Part shown: positions 9,263-22,700 of the stretch, piece after piece
How the letters are laid out: each line of letters begins with the position of its first letter
How positions within the stretch are numbered: position 1 is the first letter of the stretch
Source of the DNA: Cyclospora cayetanensis
Taxonomy: Eukaryota > Apicomplexa > Conoidasida > Eucoccidiorida > Eimeriidae
NCBI RefSeq assembly: GCF_002999335.1
Contig: NW_020312188.1
Location: 1 to 50,437 of the forward strand
Direction of reading: 5' to 3'
Length of the DNA stretch: 50,437 nt
The notes under the pieces: model-generated
The model's input: only the letters and a program-made list of their open reading frames with translations
Told to the model about the DNA's origin: nothing
Database searches by the model: none
Made by a program: the position numbers and the translations under genes

Positions 9263-11139
9263 TTTCGGACTCCCGCAATATTCGCCGAGAGATTTTAAGT
9301 CTGAGAGCAATTTAGGGAAATTGGAGAGAAAATCGGCTATACCACAAAGCCCCCAGGCTGGCGTGCGCATGCACTTCGAGTCGTATACGGGCACTAGACA
9401 GAGAAGCTTTCACACACCCGGCACTTTTCATTGAATACTAAGAATAGGTCAAATAGTCAGAAACGTGCATGAGGAAGGCAAGAGAGGAAGGCGGGGGCGC
9501 GGCAATCACTGCAGCGCTGCTCTTCTCCCTAGGGACGACTCTTCAGGATCAGCCTTTACACAAGGGCAGTTCTGGCACATCGAGGTGCACACACTGATGT
9601 CCAGGCTTTGCCTTTCAGCGTTCTGAACTCCTGGCTTACAGCGCCAGATCAGGTGCAATTCTTTCTACTGCCATCCGTGCACTGTGTTTTGTGTAAATAT
9701 AGTTGTTTGTAGTAGGCGCAGCTGTGCATAAGCACTCTCTTTGATATTAGCAATATTCACTGGCGAAGATATTGAGCAATTTGTGCATCAGGTAGCCTCT
9801 CTTTAGACTTTTAAAAGTGCACAGGCCTACTTGTGCAGTCTACAGTAATAAATGCTGCGCCCTGTCCACCACCCGCGTTTCCATATCGAGACAAAAATCC
9901 CTGAAGCCAACACAAAACATAATGCAAAGTGGTTGAGTGTTTATAAAGAGCACTCCAGCCTTGCTCACTCTCGTGCCCCTCAGAGTTAGCGGAATGAGGG
10001 GAGAGCGTCACCAAAGCTGGCGTTGCTGCATCTTCGAAGCATTCCGAGTATTCACAGTTACTTGCACATGAAACCTAGCACACGCGCATATAACACTGCA
10101 CCTTATTTCGTAAGGCTCACAGTAGTTTGCACGGCGGAGGATATGCAACGATAGAAAGCAAGTAGTCAGCTCGAGCCCAGTTCTTAATTGGATGTAAGTA
10201 ATGATGCAGCGGGCCAAGCTACATTCAGACACCTCCTAGTGCACTAGTTATACTTAAACTGGGTTAATTTGTTCGTGTATCCTATTTGTTGCAGACTGCT
10301 GTTAGCTCGATACAAAACGATAGAGTCTTGTGTGCATTTTCGTACGTTAGTACGTGCAACTAGCAGTAAACGCTCCGAGTTCTTAGAGGATGCAGCAACG
10401 TGCAGTATCTATCTCTAGGATCCCTCGCCTTTCATATCAGGAGCTCTAAGTAGTGGGGGGACGGGGTGTTCTTTTGATTAACCCTCTAAAAGATTTGAAT
10501 TATGTTTGCATCAATTCTTGATTCAAGCATCTTTAAACGGAGACAAAGCATGGCAGTTGGTCGCACAACATGGTTCGATGCAGAGCGTGGATGTAACAGG
10601 ATGTCAGGTTTCTACCCTGATAGTTGTCTTGTCCTTCATAAACGTTTTTGCAAATCCAAGGATCTGAGCTTTTTCCGCGACAGGCTAGGAGAAGAAGTCT
10701 GCGGCAATGGATGTTGGCACTAGCACAACACCTGTTGGGACGGCAGAAGGTGGCCTGCAATCCGATGTCAACGCGCACGCAGTAGCTTCAAGTCTGGTAG
10801 AGAGGCACATATTGCCTTCCTCAGTTTGTTTTGCCCACCAAAAAAAGTGTGACTGCCGTAAGAATGGGAGAGTAGTCGAAGATTTATGAGTTGGTTTATT
10901 CCCCCTAGATGAAGAGAAATCAGTGCTCCTCTGGGCATTTTATTGGCTGGAGGCTTCGTGTGAACATTGCTCCGATTGAAGTCTAAATTCACGCCTGTGT
11001 ATGTTCGGTACATGCCTAGTTCAGCTTAACAGCAGCCTTTCACGGAATACAGAAGGCTGAAGCCCGGGATTCCGAATAGTAAATCAGCCCATCAAGGATC
11101 ATGGCACTTTGCTTCGTAGAATCCACAACTCGGACGAAT
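9263..11139. other. Upstream flank of GET4, no gene seen
   Basis: The GET4 promoter and 5' leader should lie in the first few hundred bases. No TATA box or other convincing element can be named. Short open frames occur on both strands; none has protein character or linked splice sites. This is where the G/C-run and CAG-rich style of the left region gives way to plainer sequence. Confidence 0.45.
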
Positions 11140-11233
11140 AGCTGCTTTATCAGTGGTGTATCTCATGTGTACCCGAAGTGTCATATAGCTGCTTTTTCAG
11201 TGGTCTATCTCATATGTACCCGAAGTGTCGTAT
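11140..11233. repeat. 47-bp tandem direct duplication
   Basis: Two adjacent 47-bp copies (11140-11186 and 11187-11233), each starting AGCTGCTTT and ending in TACCCGAAGTGTC followed by ATAT or GTAT, differ at four positions (43/47 identical). No third copy was seen on either side. No coding or RNA feature overlaps it. Confidence 0.9.
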
Positions 11234-14200
11234 AAGATGGTCATAGGATGGGCGATGCCTCAGAAATAACATCTGACTGGGGAGCAGGCGGCAATTACAC
11301 GACCGATGGACTATTTGAAGCTTCAAGAGCAAATGAGTACGTGTCCTGCGTCTTTGCGTATGAAGGCAAAAGCCGATCTCAGATATAGAATCTTTGAATA
11401 TTGGCAGGGGGCAGGGGCGTGGAGGTCACGCAGCCCTTGCTAACAGTCTAGGTTGAATGAACGAGAACAGAGTGCCAGAAGAAAGCTGTCTTTCTAAGCT
11501 TCCCCAGACAGCCAACCCACAACGCACTTGCTTTGATTGGAAGATACTGAAGAATTTGATCGAGAAACGAAAGCACATGCAAAAAGCCAAGGAGTGTCCG
11601 ATGCCCCTTAGTGGTGGACTACATGTCAAATTACACGGATTAACAGTCTATTGACTGGCTCCACAGACGTGTTCTTCGAGATCCTTATTCGCTCCGATGG
11701 CCATCACAACATGGCGTTGCTTTAGTCGCAGTCGCAGACTCAACTATGTCTGTACGCCGTCTAGAATTGTTACTGGCCAACTGCGACAGAAATCATGCCT
11801 CGTTGGCATATACTAGAACAGTTGAGGGCTGCAAGGCCTCTCGGAGGATTTGCGGTAGTCTAACAATGCTAGGTTTGAACGAAGGTATTCCTGGAGGTTT
11901 TCGCTAAGTGTCCTGCCGCAGCCATGCTCTGCCCGAAACAGCTACCTTTAGCGATGGGTATTGCTTGAGTGGTTTGCGGTTATCATTGGCAACGTGCCCT
12001 CTACATTCAGATTGATGAGCAAGCAGTCTTGTGTCTGTAGTTCTGCATCATTCCTAGTGGCCATTCTGAGGCTTTAAAATCGACCACACTGCATGCGCCG
12101 GATTTTGCCATGCAGGAAATGCTCTATGATGCGCGGAGTCCCTCCATTGCAGACAGTTGAAACCGTCTCCTGACGGAACGATGGAAGAGCTCCAACGCTG
12201 TTATCACTCCACAGGCTTGGAAAACAGGACCAAAATGTGCGTGCGTCAGGCACAATGGTAGGAATGATATGGACACTTGTTAACAGCGAAGAAGTGACCA
12301 ACCCTACGCGACTGACTCTATGCAAGGCTTCTCTGTAGGCGGAGATCCAAAAGCTGTGGTTACTCAGCTACAATAACAGCAAAAATCAAGAAAACTGGAC
12401 AAAACAGTTAAAGTACACACCACTGCACCCTGCACCATCGCTCGTGATACTACATTGTTCGCCTATCAATACAGCGTAATCACCGGGTAATACATTTTCG
12501 GGGACAAACGGACCACTGAGACCCCCAGAGCCTCCACTCAGCCCCACCAGTAGCCTAAACACCCGACTGCCACAGGCCAGTAGAACTACAACAGAAATCT
12601 GGCACACAGGAGTCCACAACTACAACTTCTTGCCCAAATGGCCACAGCTGGTGGCCTGTCGCTGGGCCCAGAGTCCCGTGGCACATAAAGTAGGGAACGT
12701 TTAAGAGATGGTGGGCGCAGTTGCCAAGAAAGTCCTGGGCAACCATGTACGTTCTCACCGTCGTAACTAAGCAGCCTTTGACACCGTTCTTAAGTTCCTT
12801 TGGTTATACTCCTTGGGGTGCTTCACATGCTGGGATACAGGCTGGCTCCCTAGCCTAAATGCTTGTGGGGCTTCCTCCTTGTTCCAACAGCAAACGACTC
12901 TGGAAGCTAGCAAGCTATTTAGCTTTCTATTTGACCCTGGGGTGTCCCAGCATAAACAAGAAAAGAGGTAAACCAAGCATTGCCCAGCCACATGCCTCGC
13001 AAACGCTTCAACACGCAAAGCCAAAGAAACTGGCTAGGATCTCTGATTTAATCAGCGAAGAGCACATTCACATCTACAGTTGCTTTATAGGCAAAGACGA
13101 TAGACGCATTAACAATATAATACGGATTTTGTGCACGAATAGAGTGTAGTAGGGCACTCAGTGCCTTAAGGTTCATGCAAGTGTATGGCCGTCTTTGATA
13201 CTTGCGTGTCTTTATTCCAAGTAAAGTTTAGCAAGTAGATTAGGTGTAAATATGGGTAGAAATGAAAAGCTTCTACAAACACTTGTTTCGAAGCTAGGTG
13301 CGGGAGGCTCAGGGGCCAAGGCGCTCACTGGGTCAATAGTGAAGTGACCCTTCCAAAGCCCCAATTGGTTGGTACGTAACAGTGCATTCTGAGACAATAT
13401 TCGACGAACGTCCAGCCTTGCCATGTTGACTGTGCCTTAATCTGGCTATCGTCTTGAAGCTCGAGAGGATATTGCCACGGCACTCTGACGTGCAGGTGTC
13501 CACCAATCAGCCCAGTGAGCATGAAAGCGTGGAAAAAATACTGATCCCAAGAGCGCCTTTTCTAGCACTTGCATTCCCAACAACACGCTCATGGCCTCGC
13601 TTTTTCCGTAGACTATTCACGGGCTATTATGAGGTCCGATTACGGTGGTCATCGAGCAAGGGATCGCTACGCATGCAACGCTTCATCTCTGGTCTCCAAG
13701 GGAACATACCCTCCAGACTCAATGTAGTTACTGAGTCCTTTCATACCAGCTCCTGTTTTCCTCTGCCCACACACCGTAGGATTCCCGGCATGCAAGGAGA
13801 ATGACAGAAAGGGTCGCTGAGTTCTCAAATATCTTCGAGCATCCACCGCTAGTTGCAAGTGGCACCTAGCGCATTTGCATACAACATTTCTCCTTCGTTC
13901 ATCGAGCGAACACCTCTTCTCTCTGGAAAGTGTTGTACGATCAGATGAAGCTCTAAGTAAATTGTTAGCTAATCCTAGTTCGTTATAACCAGTGTGTAGA
14001 AAAAGTTCAAGTGTAGCTTAGTCCGCTACAGTGTGTCCCCTTCGCGGCCCTTCCTTGAGACAGTTAGTCCAGTTCTGTTTGGTATCCTCCACATTATTAT
14101 GGATTGTTGATGGGCTAGCATGAACAGCCACGCGAAAGCAAGAAATGTATTCCACCGTGTGTAAGAAGGCATAGCTGAAGCGAGCCTTATTGAATCAGAG

Positions 14201-14399
14201 GTGGACAGGTCAGCACACAAATGAAAACAGCCAAGGCAAGGCAAAATACTCACAAGAAGAGATGGTCAAAGAAGGATTACGAGAGGCAGACACGAAGTGA
14301 TAGAAATTACAGTCAATTCGCACCCTTACTGTCATGTTTATTAGGCTCTCTCTGCCCTCTTGTGTGTTCCATTGTTGTAAATTGTCCCTATTAAAAATT

Positions 14400-14760
14400 T
14401 TGAGTTAAGCAAACAAAATCGGTAAGTGTAAAGATTAGTGGAGGTAAAAAATAAGAGGCAGAGGACAAAAAGGCTGTAAGACTCGAGGCTAGGCGGCATG
14501 GAACACTTCATAGAAAAGGGGCTGGACACGAAAAGGTAATGATGAAAATAGCGGAATGGAGGGCGACAGCCAGGGAGAGAGCAAACCTGTAGGGGAGCAG
14601 ACAGCCTAGGAGAGCAAACGGCATTATACAAGGTTAGGAGGGAAAGCGGGCAGAAAAGACAATATCTAGGGGAACTGGTCAAGCAAGTAATGAAGCGCAT
14701 GAATACACAAGGTCATGAGTGATTAGAAATCAAGCAACAAAAAGGTTGAGAGACCCAAGC
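14400..14760. other. Polypurine-rich island (plus strand)
   Basis: A stretch with many AGAG, GGGA and GAAAA words; in 14521-14580, 46 of 60 plus-strand bases are purines. The minus strand is correspondingly a C/T-rich tract that leaves a long Ser/Leu/Pro/Phe frame open (14700-14341), so that frame is best explained by composition. Similar C/T-rich tracts occur in GET4 intron 5 and near 1490-1790. Confidence 0.55.
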
Positions 14761-16779
14761 AACGCATCCCCAAATAAGCGTCATTACAATTAAGATCCGT
14801 TATTGCCTTCATTTCCACAAAAGCGAAATTGTTTTCTCTCTTGTCATATTTGCTTGAAGAAGAGAGGCATGTTCATGTTCATCCTGTAATCTTCTTTGCT
14901 AATATATCCCCATGTTGTCTTCGTCTAGCATCGTCCCACCATTAACTTTCACGGTAGTTCTTGTATCGATCAGTGGTGCTTGTGATTGCTGTCCAGCTGC
15001 AATCTTGGCTCCTCCCACTAACGTGTATTTGTACAAGGGTTAATGGCTGTTGTCGTCACTGCTAGTACTGCTGCTGTAGCTTTGATGATTGCCTGACACA
15101 GGAGGCAATATGGCGAAAGAGAGGCTCACCTCCCCGTAAGCTCCGGGGTCGAGAGGACAACGCAGTAAACAGATCGAAAACCTCCATAGCAAGGAAAAAT
15201 GTGTGCGCTTCGATGAGTTAATAATTCGGATATTTCTAGACAGGCAATGTACTTTTCTTTACGCGCGAGTGCACGAGAAAATATAAATTATGCAAACATG
15301 CATCTCCGTTGTAGTTTCATTTACGCAAAGAAGTCACCAGTGGCCCGGGGGACAGAGCAACCTGAGCCTTTTGTCCTGGCCCTTGTCACTGGCCCTCTTT
15401 GTATTTCACTGCTGCTTTCATGCATCCCACAGTACACTTACCCAGGTAGCTCCCTCCCACCGTTTTGCTTTTGACTAGATAATTATACAGTTTCTTCAAT
15501 ATTTTTCCGCTCTTTCCTGAAGGGTGACCTTTCGACAGCTTTCTGAAGATACCCCTGCAAACAGCCAACAAATGCTTCTAGTCGACTAGCCAGGCATGTG
15601 GCTACCCTTAGAGTTATTTCGCTATGCTGTAAGCCCGCGACCAGGGGTACACAGTGGTAGAGGTTCATGTGGATTGCTATCTGTTGCTCATGCGCATGTA
15701 CAGATGTCCTTACTGATGCAACATTCGCTAGCTATGCATGAGTCGTTATACTAATGAGACACACTACCAGATATGCAGCACGCCATAAATCAGTTTTACC
15801 ACATATTCCCCGAAGGAAACTGAATTGTAAGTTGCTGGTGATTGTACCGTACGTCGCGAGCTTAGGCTTCACTGTGTAACAATTGGCCTGCCATCGTTGA
15901 AATAAAGAGTGTCACGCATGAACCCCTATCGCTCTGGAGAATATACGCTACCTCTTTCAATACAAGCATCGCCTCGGCATGCGGTGAATCGGATGCAGAT
16001 AAAGACTGGCAAACCTCGAAGTCATTTCCCGTTTAAGCACAGGCCGCCTGACGCCGAAAAAATGTGTTGCAAACACACTAGTCCTAACAACTAACTCTTG
16101 TTGTGCAGAGTGAGGCGTAGGAAACGGAAGAGTCGTTCCGTGTCATTGCATGACTTGACTGCAAGCACAGCAAAGCAGAACCTAGAAACCTGAAGCGTCT
16201 AAAGATCCCTGAGCGCATCGCTATACGCTATGTACCTTGAATCGTAAAGCGCATAACCAGCACCCTAAGGCATCGAATCCTACCTGGGAATACGCAATTA
16301 GCTTTGTGGAAAAGCCTTTGTCGTTCCTGGCTGCAGCTGTGTCCAGAAGCTGTGGCAACAACATCGCCAGAAACGAGCGGAAGCAACGCCGTCAACAACA
16401 TTCTAGAACAGCCTTGGAGCTATTGCTTTGCGTATACAGAAGAAGTGCGTATCTTAGAAATAATCTATTCAAGCCTGTGACTTGAGAATCAGATTTTGGG
16501 GTTTGGTTAGTTGTACCAGAAGAAAGAGGCTAATAGGGTACCTCCCGCAAATCGAAAGACCTGTCGTCTCCAAGTAATTGAAAAAGCCTGCATCATGAAT
16601 CACACAATTTTCCCGATAAACGCTAAACCCTTGACTATGAAGTTTCAAAGTTCAGAATTCCAGAATATCAATCTGTGTGATGATGCCATTGGCAGGAAAC
16701 AAGCGTTAGCGATTGGGGTTTGGGGCTACCTCTGCTCTGGTGCTCGGTTATAAACTTGATAGCATTTCTGTCCATCCGC

Positions 16780-17000
16780 TGCGACACACAATGTTGTCAC
16801 TGTCTCTTGGTACCTCTGTCTTACGCCTTTCTGCCAGTCTACTGTCCTCTCTCCGTACTTCGTGCTCGCTGTATATTCTGCCTTCCTCTTGTTAATCCTT
16901 CCGCCAATTTCGCTTTTCTTTTCCCCCTTTCTGCCTGTCTGCCATCCTATCACACTCCACTCTGGTTGCATGCTTCCTGTACCCTCCACTAGCATCTACT
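16780..17000. other. Polypyrimidine-rich island (plus strand)
   Basis: The tract is dominated by CTGTC, TTCCTC, TTTTCC and CCCTTT; in 16861-16920, 46 of 60 plus-strand bases are pyrimidines. It is opposite in orientation to the purine-rich island about 2.3 kb to the left. No exon can be attached to it. Confidence 0.55.
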
Positions 17001-19700
17001 TAAAAGTGACGTGTCTCGACTAGTATAGTAGTGCAGCGCGAAAACACAACGTTCAGGCATACGGATTGGGGAATTCAGATGCGGGCAGAGTCGTACGGGT
17101 TAAACTTTAGACAGGGTGTACGACTCTCTGGACCCACTTCTATGCTCAAGTGTATAGGTAGGTTGGCGAGAGGTTCCTCCAAGTAATAGTACGCATACCT
17201 GTTTTCACACAAAGTCGGATAATATAGCAAGTCCGGTGTCCTAAACAGTAACTCTCAAGTCCAACTCCGTCTCCGCAAGGGCAGCTTACCGAGGCCCCCA
17301 GTGGCAGAAATCGGAAGAAATGATGAACAGATTCTCCTACACACGCAACATACAACAGTTTTGAAGGACTTCAAGTTTACACTACCCAAATGAATACTCG
17401 ATTCAAGACCTACACCATCCGCTCAATTCGTTATTTACAAGCCCAATTTAAGGACCAGAAAGGAATGAACCCTCCACCGAAAAGCCCATCCTGTGCTGTG
17501 ACCTCGAAAACCTTACGTCATGCAAGAAGTAATCGATAAGTACATCAGCAAACTTTTGACATTCTTCTTGTTGCCTTAATTCCCCCACAATCATTGGGAT
17601 TATCTTGATGCCCCTGCAAGCCAATCATCCGAAATCGCAAACTTCAAACTCTCATGCATACGATGTATGCGGAGTAAGTACGGCTTCAGCCTTGAATAAA
17701 ATTGAAGAGGACCAGAAAATGTGCTCTGCCAGGTTCGTAGAGCAATAAAATACAAATTAAAATAGAAATTAACTAACTCCGGGAAAATATGTCTGATGAA
17801 CGGCAGCATGAGTTCCAAGCTGTGCTCCTCTTCGTCTTCCGCGGGAGACAACTCACAAAAAGTCCCGTTTGAACGGAACGCTTCCAGGACTAAGCGCGCA
17901 CCTCAGACCGCAAGCCTTATACCAAAGAATCGAAATTTTAAACCCCTATTCCCTAGAACCGTCGCCTATACCGCCTTGCCCCCAAAACATATTCTCAAGT
18001 CCACAGCAACCGATCCGTCTAACTCACAAAACATCAGAAATCATTAGTTCATTGCTCTAAATGTAGCTGTCCAGTCACTCACCCTCTGTGTCAAGAGACA
18101 AACCGCCAAGAGGCGTCAGATACTCCTCGCAATGTTTTGGGGGAAGTGCCACGCCTATGAAGTACTTATAGTGGGAAGGTCCAAGCAAAAAGATCCGCTT
18201 ACTATAAACCGCAAATCAGAACCCGCAATCCTAGTGCACACCTGAACACCCGGGGCTACTATTACCACACTAATTAAAAAAACGGAATCAAAACAACTGC
18301 AAACTTCGGAAGTAACGTGGTACCAGCCTTGAAGTTTGGCTTTACGGCTGAAGATTACATGTTAGAGGGATCCACTTGTTTCCAGGCGCAGGCAGCAGTA
18401 TATCCAGAAAAACGGAGACCCGCGTGACTGCAAATGCAGACCATGAGCTAAGCGTTATGTTGCAAGGGCTACGCATCTAGAGCCATTAATATCAAAAAGG
18501 GGGGACACGACTCGAACAAACTTGCCGTATACACATATAGAGAAGTAGACAAGCGTGTAGAACTCGAAGTTAGCCTGTAAACTTCAGCTCTGGCCTGATC
18601 CCGATAACTAAAGTTCAATCCATATGTCCAGCTTACGGGCAGATGAGGGCTTTTATGCGTCCATCACAAATCTTGGAGGAGCTATCCAACCAGCAATGGA
18701 GTTGACTTTTCAAGCTTGTACCTGCAATAAGACCTAGACACTAATACCTTAGCCATAAAGTCCAGGATCCCGAAACGGTGGAATCCTCCAGAGAGCGCCA
18801 GAACCGCAGCCAACTTATCGCTATCTTTGCTTTAGAGCGGCCTACTAAAGGTGCTTCGGCATAGCCTGCTCCATCCACGCTTGAAATACTTTTGAGTTCA
18901 GGAATTCGGCCTTACAGTCTGCATCATACCATGTTCCTGCATGTGCAGCCCTCCTGCCTCCCGATCTTCTTGTCAGTTCCATCCTCTGGAATCAAGAAGT
19001 AAGGTTCTGAGGATCAAAGCCGAAAGATCAGCGAATGCGAATCGGCTTTCCTGTTATTACACACATTATACGGTGCTGATATGGGCCCCACAGGCTGGGG
19101 TTTTCTATTATTGGCAAACAGTGGGCGTACGGTACACAAGGATGGCATATCTGCTTTTTGAGGAGTGTAGTGAGCTGACTGGTAATGATGTTGCCGGATT
19201 CATCCAACTCAAATAGGCAGTAACGATACAACACAAATGGAAGAGTTCAGGATTGAGGATAAGGGTATCAAAACAGGGTTTGACGCGGTGTTTTGGGGAT
19301 AACTTTCGGCCACAATCAAGTAGCAAGATGTGCAGCAGTGAAAAATATGAGTCACTTGCTCGCTCAATCGAGAAAAAATGAAAACAGACTAAGTATAGGC
19401 AGACCCTTTGAATGAGCCGAAGAAAACGTGAATCCGGAGCCACTGCATCTTTCGCTGGCGCCTCGGTCTTCTGCCGCCCTAGCGCACGTGGTTGATGGCT
19501 GCCTTCTGGTATATGCAAGTGTTGATTGCTTTACTTTTCCATTATTATTCAGTACGGCTATAGAAACTTAGCTCTTTTCATTTCTTTCCCCGCACATAAT
19601 GGTGTATTAATCCAACAATGGTGCGATGTGATGTGGGTTCCCCAGCAGGCCAAACGTGCCAAACATGCACTTCCCAAATTAAGCTTTCGTATCTAATCCG

Positions 19701-22700
19701 CACAAATTCAGCATCTTTCAGACCAATATTTTAAACCCTAAATCGCTATACACACTGCAGATGTGCAGCAAACTTCTAGGCCTCAACCAGGCAGCCATGG
19801 AAACTTTGAAGCCCAAACACATGGGCCCCTTTCTTCTTCTTTCATTGATTCGCCTGCTGCAATGTCTAAGAAGACACGATCCTACCATCTGCTCCATTTT
19901 GATCGAGTAAATGGTGGAGGATGTTTGGGAACAGGCAGGGATATTGTTGAAGTGACAAATCGCGAAATTGAAGCTGTGTTCGTTATATCACAGTGCGTAG
20001 TCACGGTTGCTTCACAGAGATATTCCAGGGATGACATATCTCAGCCCCGCCCTGCAACCCATACCGCTGGTTCATGCGCTTTCGCTTTACGAAATGGGGA
20101 TTCGAAATAGCATATGGCTGCGAATGATGAACCACACCTCCTCAAGCTAGAAGCAGAACGGGTACCGGTACACAGCTGAGAAACGTATTCACGAAGATAG
20201 ATTCGATTAGTTGGGTACCTACTGCGAATCTCCAGGAGTGCAGTATCTTACTGATAGTGCACACTGTGAGTTCTTATACAAGTATTACGGTTCAGTTACT
20301 TTTATCATGTTGCAAGGCTTCTTCAATCCCCTGAAGTCTAATTATTTAGTGTACATGCATGTAGTGCAAACAAAACTTGTTAGCTAACAAAGTGCGTCTT
20401 ATTTCTTAATTGTATGTATTTGGCATTGGATGCCGCCAAGTATATCCATAATCACATAAGAAGTGCTGCCTACTCGTTGTGGGGTTATGGTGGCTCACCA
20501 AGCGGGTCAAACTTTTGGGGATATTCGTGGGCAGTCTGCTTAGCGCCCAACTTAATGTGTTACAACAGCAAAAAAATGTTTCCACTCTGATAACAAATGA
20601 CTCTTTGAATGGTTTTTGCCTAGGCAAGCAGCTGGCAGGCAATAAGCACTGGATAAAAAGTCAGACTGCCGTGAATCTTCTAACGCTTACTATTTACAAA
20701 CATTATTTAGAAGGCATATGCAAGCCGTGAAGCTCACATGCCACAGATCTGTGTTCAAGTTCACAAGCGTTCAAACGTTTTTATAGCCGCTGACTGAATC
20801 GCCCACTTCGATTTGGACAGACGTAGGCATTTTGGTAAACATCTTCTGTACGGTGGCGTCTGATTCTATAGCGTAAAGCATGGTTCAGAAGCACGCGATT
20901 GTATCCCATGTAGCATATATTATCAATCCTGAGTCCACCGTAAAATTTTTCACGCTGAATACGCTTCGGCTTTTTGTCATGGCATTCCTAATTCACACGC
21001 AGATAGGGATTCACAGCCGCCGTGCACAACTCGGGTTAATCATCGGCACCATGAAATATGGCTTATCTGTTTTCGCCGGCCAGATGGCAGACAGCTTATA
21101 TGAATAATACAGGATATAAAGTTACTTATGGTGTGCTTTGGAGCATTTTGTTGCGAATGGCCCTCTTGACTTACAGTGTAACTGTTTGCTTGCTATTAGA
21201 GGTTTATGCCGCTTAACTTTGGAAACTTTGTGTATACAGTGTGCCTCTAGAAGGTGCTTGTCACTCGTGTTACACAGCGCTTGTACTTTAGCTTAGGATT
21301 CACTGACCTGATAATAACCCTGTGTAATAACCCGATGGCAAGGAGCTGCCCATAAGCTTGCTAACTTCAGGTAAAGCTATTGTACTCAAGATTAATAGCG
21401 GTATGCTTGCTTTAGTATTCACCGCCCTATGCTTTAGTAGTCAAGCTTGTGAGGACCTACGATTCGTTGCATGGTGTGTGTGTATACCTATCGACGATAA
21501 TTTTCGCGATACGCATGAATTTCCAGTGGTAAATGCTGTACAACAATTTTCATCATGCTTTGAAGCAAAGCGTAGCTGAGAATTCCATCTTTCAATGGCA
21601 GTTTGTGCTTGCATCCGCTGTACAGCAGTACTGGTGTTTGGCAACTGTCCAAGGGCTATTCAGTCCCTTGATCTGCCAAACTGCCCAGCCAATAAGGTAG
21701 AGATTGGTCTCCTAAAGCACACGCACGTGCACTAAGCTTATATTATCATCGGGTTCTTTGGCAGTGTCCTCCCTCTTATCGTAAGGGTGGAGGGTAGAAC
21801 AAGCACCGTGAACATTTTAGGAATATCGCAAGACTAGGGTGCATCGCGCATTAGCTTCCGGTTTTTATTTTCCAGCACCAAATGCTTTACCATGCAGTGC
21901 TTACACATTTCAAAGATGGCATGCAGCTAGGCAGATACGCATATACCTCAAAGCTAAGTTCAGCTAAGTTCACTGTCACTTCATCTGAAGTTTTTCGTTC
22001 GTACACTTCAGCCTCCCAAGTGCATCAGCTCTTTATATTGCTACACATATTGTAGGCAGATGCTGAAATTAGAGGAGTTTGGGGGAGGGCATGTTGATAT
22101 TTTTAGGCATTTCGTCCTACTGGGCGTTCCTTGATTATCCAGACTGATAGGCAAGACGTCACTGCATGAATGCAAAATCCTTGTGGATTACTTGATTCCT
22201 GTGCTCCTGGTAAGATGGGAACTCCTATGTAGTAAAGCACACAAAAAGTGACATAAAAATATGACACAAGGACTGCTAACACCGGGCTCGGTCGTCAACG
22301 CAACAAATAACTTTGTTAGAAGAGTGCAGAAAGAAGCATATCTCTGGAGGTGCAACTCGTATGCAATATGATTGCTGAAGTGAATCTACAAGGTGAAAAA
22401 TTCACAGGCCACCCCGCGTGCTGTCTGTCTGCGGATATTACTCAATTAGTCACCATACACTGGACTTCAGGGCAAACCTTCAGTGCCAAACTGTGGCAGC
22501 GTCACATATAGAATGATTTGTGCGGACCCAAGGGAGAGTGTGGACTGCGTTTCCTGTGCTAAACTGTGCCTTCGGCATACACGCACACTAGCTAACATGC
22601 TTTTGCTAGCGTGTTGTTGGGTTTGTCAGTATCCTTGGAAGATCTTTGAGCAGTGTCACTTGTAAAATCTGACTTGAAGAGCTAGACACAAGGCTCTGTT

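Larger units (their letters stand above)
11234..19700. other. Gene desert, left part (plus strand A+C-leaning)
   Basis: No gene supported. Open frames are all under about 140 codons, lie on both strands and lack linked splice sites or recognisable motifs. The most protein-like is the minus-strand frame at 17851-17600 (with HSLELMLPFIRHIFPELVNF), which could be chance. Sampled lines lean to A+C on the plus strand (17461-17520: A18 C20 G11 T11; 18241-18300: A25 C17 G8 T10). It contains the purine-rich and pyrimidine-rich islands listed separately. Confidence 0.5.

Noticed and set aside
14341..14700. 119-codon minus-strand frame with many Ser, Pro, Leu and Cys
   Set aside because: Explained by the polypyrimidine tract on that strand, which contains few stop codons.
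17600..17851. Minus-strand frame rich in Leu, Phe and Ile that looks protein-like
   Set aside because: It starts without an ATG and has no linked exon. T-rich minus-strand composition gives such residues freely.
19733..19742. AAACCCTAAA, matching the coccidian telomere repeat
   Set aside because: Only about one and a half units, with no array. Expected by chance in 50 kb.
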